IMG/VR virus record: IMGVR_UViG_3300036782_000015
Location: 1 to 64,000 of that record
From: a virus
Direction: 5' to 3' (one strand)
DNA: 64,000 nucleotides
Part shown: piece by piece, positions 50,858-59,598 of the stretch
Position numbering within the stretch: the stretch's first letter is position 1
How the letters are laid out: each line of letters opens with the position of its first letter
The notes under the pieces: model-generated
The model's database searches: none
What the model was told of the DNA's origin: nothing
Seen by the model: the letters and a program-made list of their open reading frames with translations, nothing else
Position numbers and translations under genes: made by a program

Positions 50858-52891
50858 GTGAGTAAATTTATTGAAGGTCTTAATGTTAGTCAAGAGAAAG
50901 CAGTATTAGCAATAGAGGGTCGTATCCAAATCAATGCAGTAGCAGGTTCAGGTAAGACTCGTGTCCTAACACACCGTACAGCACATATGATTACTGACCT
51001 TAAAATCAAGCCTAAGAATATCATGTTAACAACATTTACTAAGAAGGCTAGTGAAGAGATGACTGAGCGTCTTAGCAAACTGTTACCACAGATGAAGCTT
51101 ATGCAGTTAACAATTGGTACTACACATTCTATCGGTTACCGTATTCTGAAGAAGGAATATGAGGCTCTAGGCAATCCCTTATTACAAGCGTTTAAGAAGA
51201 AGGATGGGGTACTAATGGGTGCATCTCAAAAGTACTTTGCTGAGAGTGTTATCAAGTCTATCATGATGGATAGAACAGTTGAGTTTAGTATCAAGGAAGA
51301 GCTAAGAGATATGCCAGTTCCAGGATTACTAAAAGTAGCAGGTTTAACTAAGAATGAGGGTAAAGACTACAAAGAGTTTGAGGAAGAGAATGCAGGTAAG
51401 GGTACTAGAATGGACTGCTATATTGAGTTCTTCAGACGTTATGAGCTTGCTAAAGCTAGTCAGAATAAGATTGACGGTGACGACATGCTTTACCTTACAT
51501 GGAAGCTATTCAAAGAGCATCCAGATATCCTTAAAAAATACCAAGACATCTACAAATACATACTAGTGGATGAAGCACAAGATAGTAACTCATTACAATA
51601 TGAGCTAATGGCTATGCTTGCTTATCCAGAGAATAACTTATTTATCGTAGGTGATGATGACCAGTCTATGTATGGTTTCCGTGGTGCAAGACCAGAACAG
51701 TTTATCGAATTTAGCTCTGCATTTGGTGGCGTACAGTCTATTGCACTAGAGGATAACTACCGTAGTAACCCAGCAATCCTAGAGATTGCTAACAACCTTA
51801 TCAAACATAATACTAAGCGTATCAAGAAGACGCTTAAAGCACATAAGCAAGATGATAGTGATTGCGTAGCATTATCTGTATTCAAGGATGAGACAGAGGA
51901 AGCTAAACAGGTAGTGGAGGATATCAAGATTCAGGTAGAGAAGAAAGGTAGAAACCACAAGGATATTGCAGTGCTTTACCGTACTAATGTCCAATCTCGT
52001 GCTATTGAAGATGAATTAATCATGGCAGGTCTACCATATGTTATTCATGGAGGTATCTCTTTCTACGAACGTAAAGAGGTTAAAGACCTTGTATCCTACC
52101 TGCAATTAGCGGTTAACCCAGACAATAACCAAGCATTCAAACGTGTATACAATGTACCTAGTCGTTACTTAGGTAAAGAGTTCTATGCTAAGGTAAGTGC
52201 TTTTGATGGCTCACATTGGGAAGCTATTCTGTCTGGTAAGCTGAAGCTACAAAACTATCAAGTTAAAGGCTCTCTAGAGTTTGCAGGGGTTATTAAAGAC
52301 CTACAAGAGATGTTACAAGAGGGTGCAACTCCTACAGACTTAGTTAATCATCTGTTAGATAACGTTGGTTATAAAGACTACATCTTAGGTGAGGAAGAAG
52401 AGGAAGAGAGTAGCCGTATGGAGAATATTGCAACTCTTCAATACGTTCTAGACCGATATGAGAATATTGAAGACTTCCTAGGCTACATTGAGTTAATGAC
52501 TTCCCAAGCTAAGCATAGTATTGATGGGGTTCAGTTAATGACTATCCATAAGAGTAAGGGTCTTGAGTTCCCTGTAGCATTCTGTGTGGGTGTGTCTGAA
52601 GGAGTATTACCTCACTTTAGAGCAGTAGAAGCAGCAGAGAATGGTAAGCCTTTAGCGGTAGAGGAAGAGCGTAGATTACTATACGTTGGTATTACTAGAG
52701 CAGAGAGTGAAGTGTATGTATCTTGTCTACAAGGCTTCAATGGTAGACGTTGTAAGGTAAGTCGCTTTGCTAGAGAGTTAGGTATTGGTGCCTTCAATGC
52801 TAAGAAAATAAATGAAGAGTATCAAGGCAGAGTGCTAGACCCTATTCTTAGAGAACAGCAAGAGATTATGAGAGATGCAGTGGGGGAGTAA
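50858..52891 (+). CDS. UvrD/PcrA-like SF1 DNA helicase
   Basis: 677 aa from GTG 50858 (AAAGGAGAGGG). Motifs in order: NVSQEKAVLA (Q), AVAGSGKTRVLTHR (I), TFTKKASEEM (Ia), ILVDEAQDSN (II), GDDDQSMYGFRGA (III), LEDNYRSN (IV), MTIHKSKGLEFP (V) and LLYVGITRAESEVY (VI). A 3'-5' helicase for repair, recombination or clearing of fork obstacles. It is slightly shorter than host PcrA (about 730 aa), with a reduced C-terminus. Confidence 0.93.
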   Translation: MSKFIEGLNVSQEKAVLAIEGRIQINAVAGSGKTRVLTHRTAHMITDLKIKPKNIMLTTFTKKASEEMTERLSKLLPQMKLMQLTIGTTHSIGYRILKKEYEALGNPLLQAFKKKDGVLMGASQKYFAESVIKSIMMDRTVEFSIKEELRDMPVPGLLKVAGLTKNEGKDYKEFEEENAGKGTRMDCYIEFFRRYELAKASQNKIDGDDMLYLTWKLFKEHPDILKKYQDIYKYILVDEAQDSNSLQYELMAMLAYPENNLFIVGDDDQSMYGFRGARPEQFIEFSSAFGGVQSIALEDNYRSNPAILEIANNLIKHNTKRIKKTLKAHKQDDSDCVALSVFKDETEEAKQVVEDIKIQVEKKGRNHKDIAVLYRTNVQSRAIEDELIMAGLPYVIHGGISFYERKEVKDLVSYLQLAVNPDNNQAFKRVYNVPSRYLGKEFYAKVSAFDGSHWEAILSGKLKLQNYQVKGSLEFAGVIKDLQEMLQEGATPTDLVNHLLDNVGYKDYILGEEEEEESSRMENIATLQYVLDRYENIEDFLGYIELMTSQAKHSIDGVQLMTIHKSKGLEFPVAFCVGVSEGVLPHFRAVEAAENGKPLAVEEERRLLYVGITRAESEVYVSCLQGFNGRRCKVSRFARELGIGAFNAKKINEEYQGRVLDPILREQQEIMRDAVGE

Positions 52892-52940
52892 TCCCCCTTT
52901 AGCTTTGTAAAAATACAACCGAGAAAAAGGAGAGGTTCAG

Positions 52941-53696
52941 ATGAACACAACATATAATGAGACTATCAAAAAGGTTAGTGAGTTGCTAAAGGAATCGAAA
53001 AAGACGGTGGTTCTCTCTGGTGCAGGGCTTTCGACTGAATGTGGTCTACAAGACTTTAGAAGCACTAATGGTCTGTACAGAGATAGCAATATTCAAGAGC
53101 TAGCAACAACTAGAGGGTTGTGGAATAACACGCATAAGTTTACCCAGTATTACAGGGAGCGTATTGGTCAAGTATTAGCTAATGAGCCTGATGAGTCTTA
53201 TATGTGTATTAATGACTGGGCTGAACAGGGCTTAGTCCACCATATTATCACTCAGAATGTAGATGGTTATCATGGACAGGTTAATACTGCTGATATTCCG
53301 ATCCATATGTTACATGGGGACTTAGCTAATTGCTTCTGTGCTGAGTGTAAGAAAACTGTTGCTAGTTCCTATTATATGCATAATATTAGATGTCCCCACT
53401 GTGGTAGTGGGTTGATGAGACCTAATGTTATCTTATTCAACGAGCAGTTATCCCAGAGAACTCTAGCCTTATCATTATCTGCTGTACAGACTGCTGAACT
53501 AACTATTGTAATGGGTTCTTCCCTACAGGTAACCCCAGCAGCTATTCTACCTGCCTACACTAAGAAGAATGGTGGAAAGCTAGTAATCATTAACAATGAA
53601 GAGACACCATTAGACCATATAGCTGATGTTATTATAAACTCCCCCTTGGGAGAAACAATAAGTGCAATCAATAAGGAACTAGGTACTTCAGCCTAG
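52941..53696 (+). CDS. SIR2-family NAD-dependent protein deacylase
   Basis: 251 aa. Sirtuin motifs: VLSGAGLSTECGLQDFR (NAD binding), TQNVDGYH, catalytic His in MLHGDL, zinc cysteines CAEC and CPHC, MGSSLQVTPAA and INNEETP. The zinc module and catalytic His suggest a true deacylase rather than a stand-alone NADase. Role in infection unknown: host protein deacylation or NAD consumption are both possible. Confidence 0.92.
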   Translation: MNTTYNETIKKVSELLKESKKTVVLSGAGLSTECGLQDFRSTNGLYRDSNIQELATTRGLWNNTHKFTQYYRERIGQVLANEPDESYMCINDWAEQGLVHHIITQNVDGYHGQVNTADIPIHMLHGDLANCFCAECKKTVASSYYMHNIRCPHCGSGLMRPNVILFNEQLSQRTLALSLSAVQTAELTIVMGSSLQVTPAAILPAYTKKNGGKLVIINNEETPLDHIADVIINSPLGETISAINKELGTSA

Positions 53697-53710
53697 TTCC
53701 TTTTCATTTG
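53673..53710 (+). terminator. Terminator overlapping sirtuin end
   Basis: AAGGAACTAGG (53673-53683) pairs with CCTAGTTCCTT (53692-53702), then TTCATTTG. Confidence 0.85.
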
Positions 53711-53721
53711 TTCTCTGTTCC

Positions 53722-53750
53722 TTGACTTCTTTCCTCTTTCGTGCAAAAAT
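53722..53750 (+). promoter_or_regulatory. Predicted promoter of the AAAAAT family
   Basis: TTGACT (53722-53727), 17-bp spacer ending TTTCGTGC, AAAAAT (53745-53750). Starts the small-gene run to 57769. The following leader is about 110 nt. Confidence 0.55.
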
Positions 53751-53863
53751 GAGTCATCGAGTTGAGTTGGTTGGTTCACTCTACTGAGTAGATAAGGATG
53801 GAGATTCCGTTCTTCGGGCAAACTAACTTCAAAAGATACCAAAGATAAAAGGAGCTGGTTATA

Positions 53864-54268
53864 ATGGCAGTAAAACAACGTATTATCACTAAACAAATGC
53901 AGGCACATGTAGATGACTATTTAAAGGTGTATGAGGCTTCTAAGAAGCTAGAGAAGGAGCTAAAAAGATTACGTGGTCTTATTGAAGAGGAAATGGAAGC
54001 ACGTCAGGTATACGCAATATCTGGAACTAAGGGTGGAGGTGTAGAGGTAATAGAGAGTGAGAGAGTAACATCGTCGTCATTGTATACTACTTATGACCCT
54101 TCTCTACTGACTTGTATCCCTGCTGGGTTAGCACGTCAATGTAAAGAAGTAGTAGTCAACAAGGATATGGTAGAGGGCTTCATCAAGGAGAAGAAGCTTT
54201 CTAAGAAGATGTGTGAAGAGTTTAAGATGAAGAAGCCTTCCGTAACATTCAAGACTACAGTACTATAA
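53864..54268 (+). CDS. Hypothetical helical protein
   Basis: 134 aa, Lys-rich coiled coil (YEASKKLEKELKRLRGL). AAAGGAGC upstream. Unrecognised. Confidence 0.6.
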   Translation: MAVKQRIITKQMQAHVDDYLKVYEASKKLEKELKRLRGLIEEEMEARQVYAISGTKGGGVEVIESERVTSSSLYTTYDPSLLTCIPAGLARQCKEVVVNKDMVEGFIKEKKLSKKMCEEFKMKKPSVTFKTTVL

Positions 54269-54287
54269 TAACAGGAGGTGGGTGTCT

Positions 54288-54668
54288 ATGGGTCTCTTTG
54301 GAGATATCTTTAGACGGTTGGGTGGGAAAGCTTATGAGCGAGATTTGCGTAAGCAATATGATCACCGTAGGCGCAAGTGGACGGAATACGGGTACTGGAA
54401 GAACATCGGTACCCCTATCCATGATAACTGGGAATGGGTTGACCTTAAACCTGGAGAATATAAAGCCCCTAAGTGGCTTAACGTTATAGAGATGCCTGAA
54501 GGTCATTACCTTATAAAGCTAACTGATGAAGCACTTCCTGATACAGAAGAGGTTGTCAAATGTGGATGTATAAGGGACGTAGAAATTAGCGTAGGGCTAT
54601 TGAAAAGTTATTATGAGTGTCTAGGTGAAGTAATAGTTGACGTTAATACCGAGAAGAGAACAATTTAA
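54288..54668 (+). CDS. Hypothetical protein
   Basis: 126 aa from ATG 54288 (AGGAGGTG). N-terminus MGLFGDIFRRLGGKA is amphipathic, possibly membrane-associated. Unrecognised. Confidence 0.6.
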   Translation: MGLFGDIFRRLGGKAYERDLRKQYDHRRRKWTEYGYWKNIGTPIHDNWEWVDLKPGEYKAPKWLNVIEMPEGHYLIKLTDEALPDTEEVVKCGCIRDVEISVGLLKSYYECLGEVIVDVNTEKRTI

Positions 54669-54704
54669 CCGTCCTCGTTTTATTAATCAAAGGAGAGTGT
54701 CCAT

Positions 54705-54935
54705 ATGACAAACGTGATTGAGTTTACAGCTAAGAGTAATCGTAAGGGAGTAGCATCAGTGCCAATACAAGGTGACCTTTTCGACCAGATGTTAGCTAAA
54801 GAGATTGCAAATGTATTAAAGGCTACAGGTCTTCCAACTGAGGAGTCAGCACTAAAGTTCGTTAGTGACTTCTATAGAAAGTATCCAGCATTAGTGGAGC
54901 TTGCTCGTAGCCAAGAAAACTTACTAAGGAGGTAA
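54705..54935 (+). CDS. Hypothetical small protein
   Basis: 76 aa, helical; AAGGAGAG upstream. Unrecognised. Confidence 0.6.
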   Translation: MTNVIEFTAKSNRKGVASVPIQGDLFDQMLAKEIANVLKATGLPTEESALKFVSDFYRKYPALVELARSQENLLRR

Positions 54936-54940
54936 TTATT

Positions 54941-55141
54941 ATGGGCAGACTATTTATGCACATGGATTACGAGAACCAAACAGTTACATTTAGTAAAGAG
55001 GGTATAGATGAGAATGGCTCTGATAAAGGGTTTCATGATGACATACCTGAGGAGTGTAAGTATTGTGGGGAAGAGATAGATAACCCAGGTAAGATTGCAT
55101 GTAACAAATGCATAGATAAACGTAAAGATACAGTCGAGTAG
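54941..55141 (+). CDS. Small zinc-finger protein
   Basis: 66 aa; CKYCGEEIDNPGKIACNKC is a compact zinc ribbon. AAGGAGG upstream. Confidence 0.6.
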   Translation: MGRLFMHMDYENQTVTFSKEGIDENGSDKGFHDDIPEECKYCGEEIDNPGKIACNKCIDKRKDTVE

Positions 55142-55152
55142 GAGGAACTTAA

Positions 55153-55275
55153 ATGGATAACAATACTATGGGTGGATTAGCTAGAGCATTGCGTAACTAT
55201 CATTACTACGAGAAATCAGGACGTAACCCTGTCCTGTCACCTTTCTCACTAATTCGTAGACTATTCGTTAGCTAA
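55153..55275 (+). CDS. 40-aa hypothetical protein
   Basis: Starts MDNNTMGGLARALRNYHYYE, basic; GGAGGAAC upstream of ATG 55153. Unrecognised. Confidence 0.5.
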   Translation: MDNNTMGGLARALRNYHYYEKSGRNPVLSPFSLIRRLFVS

Positions 55276-55297
55276 TCCCCTAAAGGGGGTGAGACCT

Positions 55298-55489
55298 GTG
55301 GGGAAACGTAAGGACACTTTACGAGCCTTTCAGCTAGAGGTAAGTGAAGCCATGAGGAAGAATAAGCATGGTTATAAGACCCTGCTGAAGCGAGTACAGA
55401 ACAAGGTGTTCCGTAACATTACTAGGTCAGAGCATGAGAGTACGTTGGAGAGTTTAGTAGTCAAGAAGTGGAGCAGTAAGGATGTTTGA
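55298..55489 (+). CDS. Hypothetical small basic protein
   Basis: 63 aa from GTG 55298 (AAGGGGG about 9 nt before). Strongly basic, helical, possibly DNA- or RNA-binding. Unrecognised. Confidence 0.5.
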   Translation: MGKRKDTLRAFQLEVSEAMRKNKHGYKTLLKRVQNKVFRNITRSEHESTLESLVVKKWSSKDV

Positions 55490-55566
55490 CAACTGGGGAT
55501 GATACACAATATTTGGTTCTAACATCAGGGGATAACATAAGTCCAATATAAAAAGGAGTGTGTCCA

Positions 55567-55743
55567 ATGAAAGGGAGAAGAGAAGCTGTAGTAAAGTTGA
55601 ATGTGATTAAGTTAGATATTGATTACCAGTTACAAACTTTATTCGATGCTATGAAGTCTAATGATGACCAAGCTAAACAACAAGCTAAGGCTAAGCTCTA
55701 TACCCTTCGCAACCAGTTGAATAACCATAAATTGGGGGTATAG
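55567..55743 (+). CDS. Hypothetical small helical protein
   Basis: 58 aa from ATG 55567 (AAAAGGAG). Single long amphipathic helix pair. Unrecognised. Confidence 0.55.
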   Translation: MKGRREAVVKLNVIKLDIDYQLQTLFDAMKSNDDQAKQQAKAKLYTLRNQLNNHKLGV

Positions 55744-55745
55744 TT

Positions 55746-56006
55746 ATGAAAAGAGTCATCAAGTATATTCCGTTGGCAATACGGATATCATCACTACTAA
55801 TGTTGTTTATATACTTGGGTAATGTTAAGGACATGATAGATATCTACAACACTAGAGTAGGAGATGCACAGTCTGCTATGCAGGCTACCCAACTGTCAAG
55901 TGAGTCTATTATGCAGATGATAAGACATGTAGCAGTAGTGGTAACTTTTGGTTTGTTGTGGATAGCACTAGAAATTAATGTGTTGCGTAACCTAGAGAAG
56001 AAGTAG
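55746..56006 (+). CDS. Small membrane protein
   Basis: 86 aa with two membrane helices (ISSLLMLFIYLGNV and HVAVVVTFGLLWIALEI). Unrecognised. Confidence 0.6.
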   Translation: MKRVIKYIPLAIRISSLLMLFIYLGNVKDMIDIYNTRVGDAQSAMQATQLSSESIMQMIRHVAVVVTFGLLWIALEINVLRNLEKK

Positions 56007-56087
56007 ACTTTGTTACATGCTTACCCCTTAGGGGGTGAGTATTATAGAGGGTCTAAGGCTCTAAGTATTGAAGGGGGAGAGGATTAG

Positions 56088-56390
56088 ATGAAACTAGAAA
56101 ATAGTAAGGAAGACTTAATTGTATGTATCCGTTCAGCAATGATAGAAGGAGCAGAATGGATGGCTCTATTAGTAGTAATGCCAGAACACCCAGCACCACA
56201 ACTTATTATTGACCCTAAGGAGAACTTTACTGCAAGACTTAACTTTCTCCGTAATACATACAACGATGAATTAGAACACGCACATAATCCAGCAGTAAGA
56301 ATCGTAGGATTCTCTAGTGGGTCTAGTATCTCTAAGGTATCTAAGATTTACAAATTATACATGAAAAAACTACAAGAGGGAGAGAAATAA
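56088..56390 (+). CDS. Hypothetical protein
   Basis: 100 aa; AAGGGGGAGAGG upstream. Overall mixed alpha/beta. Unrecognised. Confidence 0.6.
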   Translation: MKLENSKEDLIVCIRSAMIEGAEWMALLVVMPEHPAPQLIIDPKENFTARLNFLRNTYNDELEHAHNPAVRIVGFSSGSSISKVSKIYKLYMKKLQEGEK

Positions 56391-56391
56391 T

Positions 56392-56817
56392 ATGAAACTA
56401 ATTATTGGTAAGGTAGCGTCAGGTAAGAGCCAGAAGGTTATTGATATAGCTAAAGAGCATGCTTCTAATGGGGAAGAGACATTAATTGTAACAAGCCTAG
56501 GAGAGGAACTAGGTGAGCGCTTTGGAGCAGCTAAGCGGGAACTAGGAGATGAGCATAAGGGTAACTTTATGGTGACTTCTATCAAGCCCCACTCATCGGA
56601 TAACCCAGACTTTGCAGTAATAAAAGGTATGATTCCTGTATTCGGTGCTACCCCTGACGTTATCATAGTGCATGCTGAGGTCTTCTCTAGAGACTTGGTA
56701 CTAGCTATCATGAATCTAGAGTCTGTAATGAAAGCCAAGGTTTATATGGTGGTACAAGCCAATAGCGACTTCGCACAAGGTGTACAAGTAGTAGACGTGG
56801 AAGAGGTGATTAACTAA
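56392..56817 (+). CDS. P-loop protein of unknown function
   Basis: 141 aa. IIGKVASGKS at residues 4-13 is a Walker A; VIIVHAEVF could be a Walker B. A minimal RecA-like or kinase-like fold. Overlaps the next start by 1 nt. No substrate can be assigned. Confidence 0.6.
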   Translation: MKLIIGKVASGKSQKVIDIAKEHASNGEETLIVTSLGEELGERFGAAKRELGDEHKGNFMVTSIKPHSSDNPDFAVIKGMIPVFGATPDVIIVHAEVFSRDLVLAIMNLESVMKAKVYMVVQANSDFAQGVQVVDVEEVIN

Positions 56818-57080
56818 TGGTAGCAAATACTACTCAATTTCTGTCTCTCCTAAAACTTGCTCAAGGTCATAGATTAAAGGATGCATCTGTTGTTAAACAT
56901 GATGACGCTAGTGGAGACTATGAGAGCATAGTACTGGAGTTCCAAGGGGACAATGGTGATGCAGTTAGACTTACCTTTACTTCCAATTACCAAATAGCTA
57001 GTAAAGATAGAGATATTATAGATACCAGTATTGATGTAGAATCTGCTCGTATGGTTGTAGATTTACTAGAGAAAAAATAA
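56817..57080 (+). CDS. Hypothetical protein
   Basis: 87 aa; beta-rich centre (YESIVLEFQGDNGDAVRLTF). Coupled to the P-loop gene. Unrecognised. Confidence 0.6.
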   Translation: MVANTTQFLSLLKLAQGHRLKDASVVKHDDASGDYESIVLEFQGDNGDAVRLTFTSNYQIASKDRDIIDTSIDVESARMVVDLLEKK

Positions 57081-57096
57081 AAGGGGGACAAGCACT

Positions 57097-57378
57097 ATGG
57101 GCAATATTAAAGATGCTAAATTAAAGAGGGTATTAACACTACGACACACTATTGAAGAGACTAATAAGAACCTATCAGAGATGAGTGCAGAGTTAACAAC
57201 ACTAGAGAAGGAGTTATATATGGAGTGTGAACATGAACGTATGACTCGTGTTTCTGAGTGGACTAAGGTGGATAGCGCTACTACTCTAGTATTTATGCAG
57301 GCTAACTATAAATGTGATGAGTGCGGTCACATAGAATCCATTATGGGGAGAGCTGATAACAATGTTGTCAACCAATAA
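57097..57378 (+). CDS. Coiled-coil zinc protein
   Basis: 93 aa. Residues 10-40 form a coiled coil; CEHERM and CDECGH make a C/H-type zinc site. Overlaps the next gene by 17 nt. Confidence 0.6.
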   Translation: MGNIKDAKLKRVLTLRHTIEETNKNLSEMSAELTTLEKELYMECEHERMTRVSEWTKVDSATTLVFMQANYKCDECGHIESIMGRADNNVVNQ

Positions 57379-57769
57379 TGATAAAGCTATACAGGACATG
57401 CTTAACAATAATTGTGAGGTTCGGTTCATTCGTATAGTTAACGGTGAGGTAAGGGAGCTATGCATGGAACGGTTTGGTAAAGCATTCGTTATACGCTTCA
57501 CACCATTCGGTCAGCCTATGGTAATGAAGCCAGAGTATTCTGTATACAAAATAGGTGGCAATGGTAGAGAAATTAGAGTAGCAGCCTTTTTTGCAGAGGA
57601 ACTAGAAGACAATATGAAAAACTTTGGTTTCCGTGAAGGAATGATAGAGGAATGGTATAATGAACTAGTAAGAAACCCTAAGGAGAGGTTCTATAACTCT
57701 AACCACACCTTCTACTTTACTAGAACCCCTGACGATGAACGTGGATTTAAGAGCAATATACTATCATGA
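57362..57769 (+). CDS. Hypothetical protein, last early-type gene
   Basis: 135 aa, mixed alpha/beta. A terminator follows immediately. Unrecognised. Confidence 0.6.
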   Translation: MLSTNNDKAIQDMLNNNCEVRFIRIVNGEVRELCMERFGKAFVIRFTPFGQPMVMKPEYSVYKIGGNGREIRVAAFFAEELEDNMKNFGFREGMIEEWYNELVRNPKERFYNSNHTFYFTRTPDDERGFKSNILS

Positions 57770-57770
57770 T

Positions 57771-57799
57771 AGGACTCCTACGGGAGTCCTTTTCTTTTT
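57771..57799 (+). terminator. Terminator
   Basis: AGGACTCC (57771-57778), loop TACG, GGAGTCCT (57783-57790), then TTTCTTTTT. The stable UNCG-like loop fits a strong terminator. Confidence 0.9.
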
Positions 57800-57991
57800 G
57801 CCCTCCGTTGGTTTCCTCCCCTCTACAGAACTTTCTAATGAAGTTTCCAATCATCCTCCTATTTGAAACTTCCCCCGAATCCGTTTGCCTTTCAGAAAAC
57901 TTCCCTACCAGACTTGATAAGGGTTTCTCCTGTTTGAATCAGTACCCATTTCCGCATATATTTCTTTGTAGTTGGTAACATTAGGAGGTGC
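57800..57991. other. Pyrimidine-rich intergenic region
   Basis: 192 bp with no convincing gene. The + strand is C/T-rich and has repeated ACTTCC/GTTTCC words and an inverted GAAGTTTC (57839-57846) with GAAACTTC (57864-57871). It lies between the early-type genes and the surface/structural genes. It could carry a promoter of a different class or a protein-binding site; no function assigned. Confidence 0.4.
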
Positions 57992-58141
57992 ATGATGGAA
58001 GGACTAAAGAAAATAGTAGAAGCTATAGTAGACGGAGTACGGATCACAGGAGTCCTAGTTGCCAGTGAGAATGGCAAGTATGTAATACAGCTTGAGGATG
58101 GTAGCAGAGTAGTATCTGATAATATCAAGGAGGTAGAATAG
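57992..58141 (+). CDS. 49-aa hypothetical protein before structural genes
   Basis: Starts MMEGLKKIVEAIVDGVRITG; AGGAGGTG upstream; ATG at 57992 or 57995. Short beta-hairpin pattern at the end (YVIQLEDGSRVVS). First gene of the structural-type operon, 1 nt before the next. Confidence 0.6.
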   Translation: MMEGLKKIVEAIVDGVRITGVLVASENGKYVIQLEDGSRVVSDNIKEVE

Positions 58142-58142
58142 A

Positions 58143-58823
58143 ATGGCTAACTTTTTCTATATTACTGTTGATACTGTTGGTCCAGCTAACCCTACAGCTA
58201 GCATAGAGAGTGGAGCACAATACACTACTAAACAACTTGTAAACATCGCTATAGGAACAACAGATGCTAGTACGGTTGGATACCAGATGAAGATTTGGGG
58301 AGATGTAGACAAGGCTTATGATTCTGATATTCAGGATATAGAGGCATCGTCTAACTGGATTTCTTACACAACTACGAAACAGATTAAGCTAACAGCAGGT
58401 GACGCAGATAAGAACATTAGTATCAAGATTAGAGATGATGTATTGAATGAATCAGCAGTAGCTACCGATGGTATCAAGCTTAGTGCAACGTTACCAAACG
58501 TTACTTCAGTTGCTTCTGATGTACGTGTGTCTAAGAAGGCTACTAAAGATGGATACACATTCACATTCTCTGCTGATAAGCCATTTGTGGAGTACGCAGT
58601 TAAGGTAGTAGCTAATGCATCATCAGCACAGAACACAGGTACTACTATCCCAACTACTAATGGTTCTATTAACACAGCTGGTACAGCAGGTAACTACGAT
58701 ACTTCTACTGTTCCTATCAATGTTACTATTAAGACGAATGACTTACTAGTAGCTAGCTCTGGTGATGGACAGAAAGGTATCAAAGTATTTGTTAAGGATG
58801 CCGCAGGGAACTGGAGTGCATAA
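58143..58823 (+). CDS. Ig-like surface/structural protein
   Basis: 226 aa. Begins MANFFYITVDTVGPANPTAS, a pattern shared with the next gene (MGNFFTITVDTTPPTIEITH), and ends with VFVKDAAGNWS, a hallmark of bacterial Ig-like beta-sandwich repeats. Two Ig-like units are likely. Probably a decoration or tail/baseplate surface protein; location in the virion is unknown. Confidence 0.65.
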   Translation: MANFFYITVDTVGPANPTASIESGAQYTTKQLVNIAIGTTDASTVGYQMKIWGDVDKAYDSDIQDIEASSNWISYTTTKQIKLTAGDADKNISIKIRDDVLNESAVATDGIKLSATLPNVTSVASDVRVSKKATKDGYTFTFSADKPFVEYAVKVVANASSAQNTGTTIPTTNGSINTAGTAGNYDTSTVPINVTIKTNDLLVASSGDGQKGIKVFVKDAAGNWSA

Positions 58824-58825
58824 TT

Positions 58826-59278
58826 ATGGGTAACTTTTTCACTATAACCGTAGATACTACACCTCCAACTATTGAGATTACACATCCTAGACAACCTATC
58901 TATGGGGCTAATACAGAGATTATAGTGAAAGCTAACGAAGAATTGGCAGAGTACCAGGGTCTGTACATTGTTGACAGTCTTGGTACTCGTCATTCTCTTA
59001 TAGGTACGTTAGACTATGACACTATTACTTACAAGACTAACTTCATCGGTATAGCTCTGGGTACTTGCAGAATCTATTGTACGGTAAAGGATGTTGTGGA
59101 CAATATGTCAGAGGAATATGTATCAGTAATCAACCTAAGAACGTCAGCACTAGCTAATAAACAAGACTTAGAGTTAGGCAACTACTCACTGATAACCATG
59201 GAAGTATGGGAGACACCAATTGTAGACATGGAAGTAGGTGTGATGCCTAGAGTCATCATAGAGGAAGGAGAGTGGTAG
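58826..59278 (+). CDS. Ig-like surface/structural protein
   Basis: 150 aa. One Ig-like domain (VDTTPPTIEITHP ... CRIYCTVKDVVDNMS), then a C-terminal beta segment. 2 nt after the previous gene; related N-terminus suggests duplication. Confidence 0.6.
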   Translation: MGNFFTITVDTTPPTIEITHPRQPIYGANTEIIVKANEELAEYQGLYIVDSLGTRHSLIGTLDYDTITYKTNFIGIALGTCRIYCTVKDVVDNMSEEYVSVINLRTSALANKQDLELGNYSLITMEVWETPIVDMEVGVMPRVIIEEGEW

Positions 59279-59279
59279 T

Positions 59280-59594
59280 ATGTTACAGAAGAACCAAGGA
59301 GCTATAGTATACCAGACAGGTAATACTCAACGTTTCTGGTGTATGTTTAGAGACCACAATAACAAGATTATAGAGCCAGACATGGTTAAGTTCCGTATCA
59401 TGGATACAAAGACAGAGAAGCCAATAGAAGAGTTCGATGTACCTAAGACACAGAGAATAGAAGGTGCATACTATTACGACTTCATATTGCCAGAGAAAGC
59501 TCAAGTAATCACATACGAATGGTATAGCGAAACAGGAGGGTATCCAAACTTAAAGCGTAAGCAGTTCGACACTAAGTTCCTAGGACGTTGGTGA
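59280..59594 (+). CDS. Hypothetical structural-type protein
   Basis: 104 aa, beta-rich (YDFILPEKAQVITYEWYSET). Resembles small beta-sandwich virion proteins by composition only. 1 nt from the previous gene. Confidence 0.6.
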   Translation: MLQKNQGAIVYQTGNTQRFWCMFRDHNNKIIEPDMVKFRIMDTKTEKPIEEFDVPKTQRIEGAYYYDFILPEKAQVITYEWYSETGGYPNLKRKQFDTKFLGRW

Positions 59595-59598
59595 GTAT

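Noticed and set aside
57766-57978. 70-codon frame on + through the pyrimidine-rich region
   Set aside because: Composition follows the C/T bias of the region, it overlaps the terminator and has no ribosome site.
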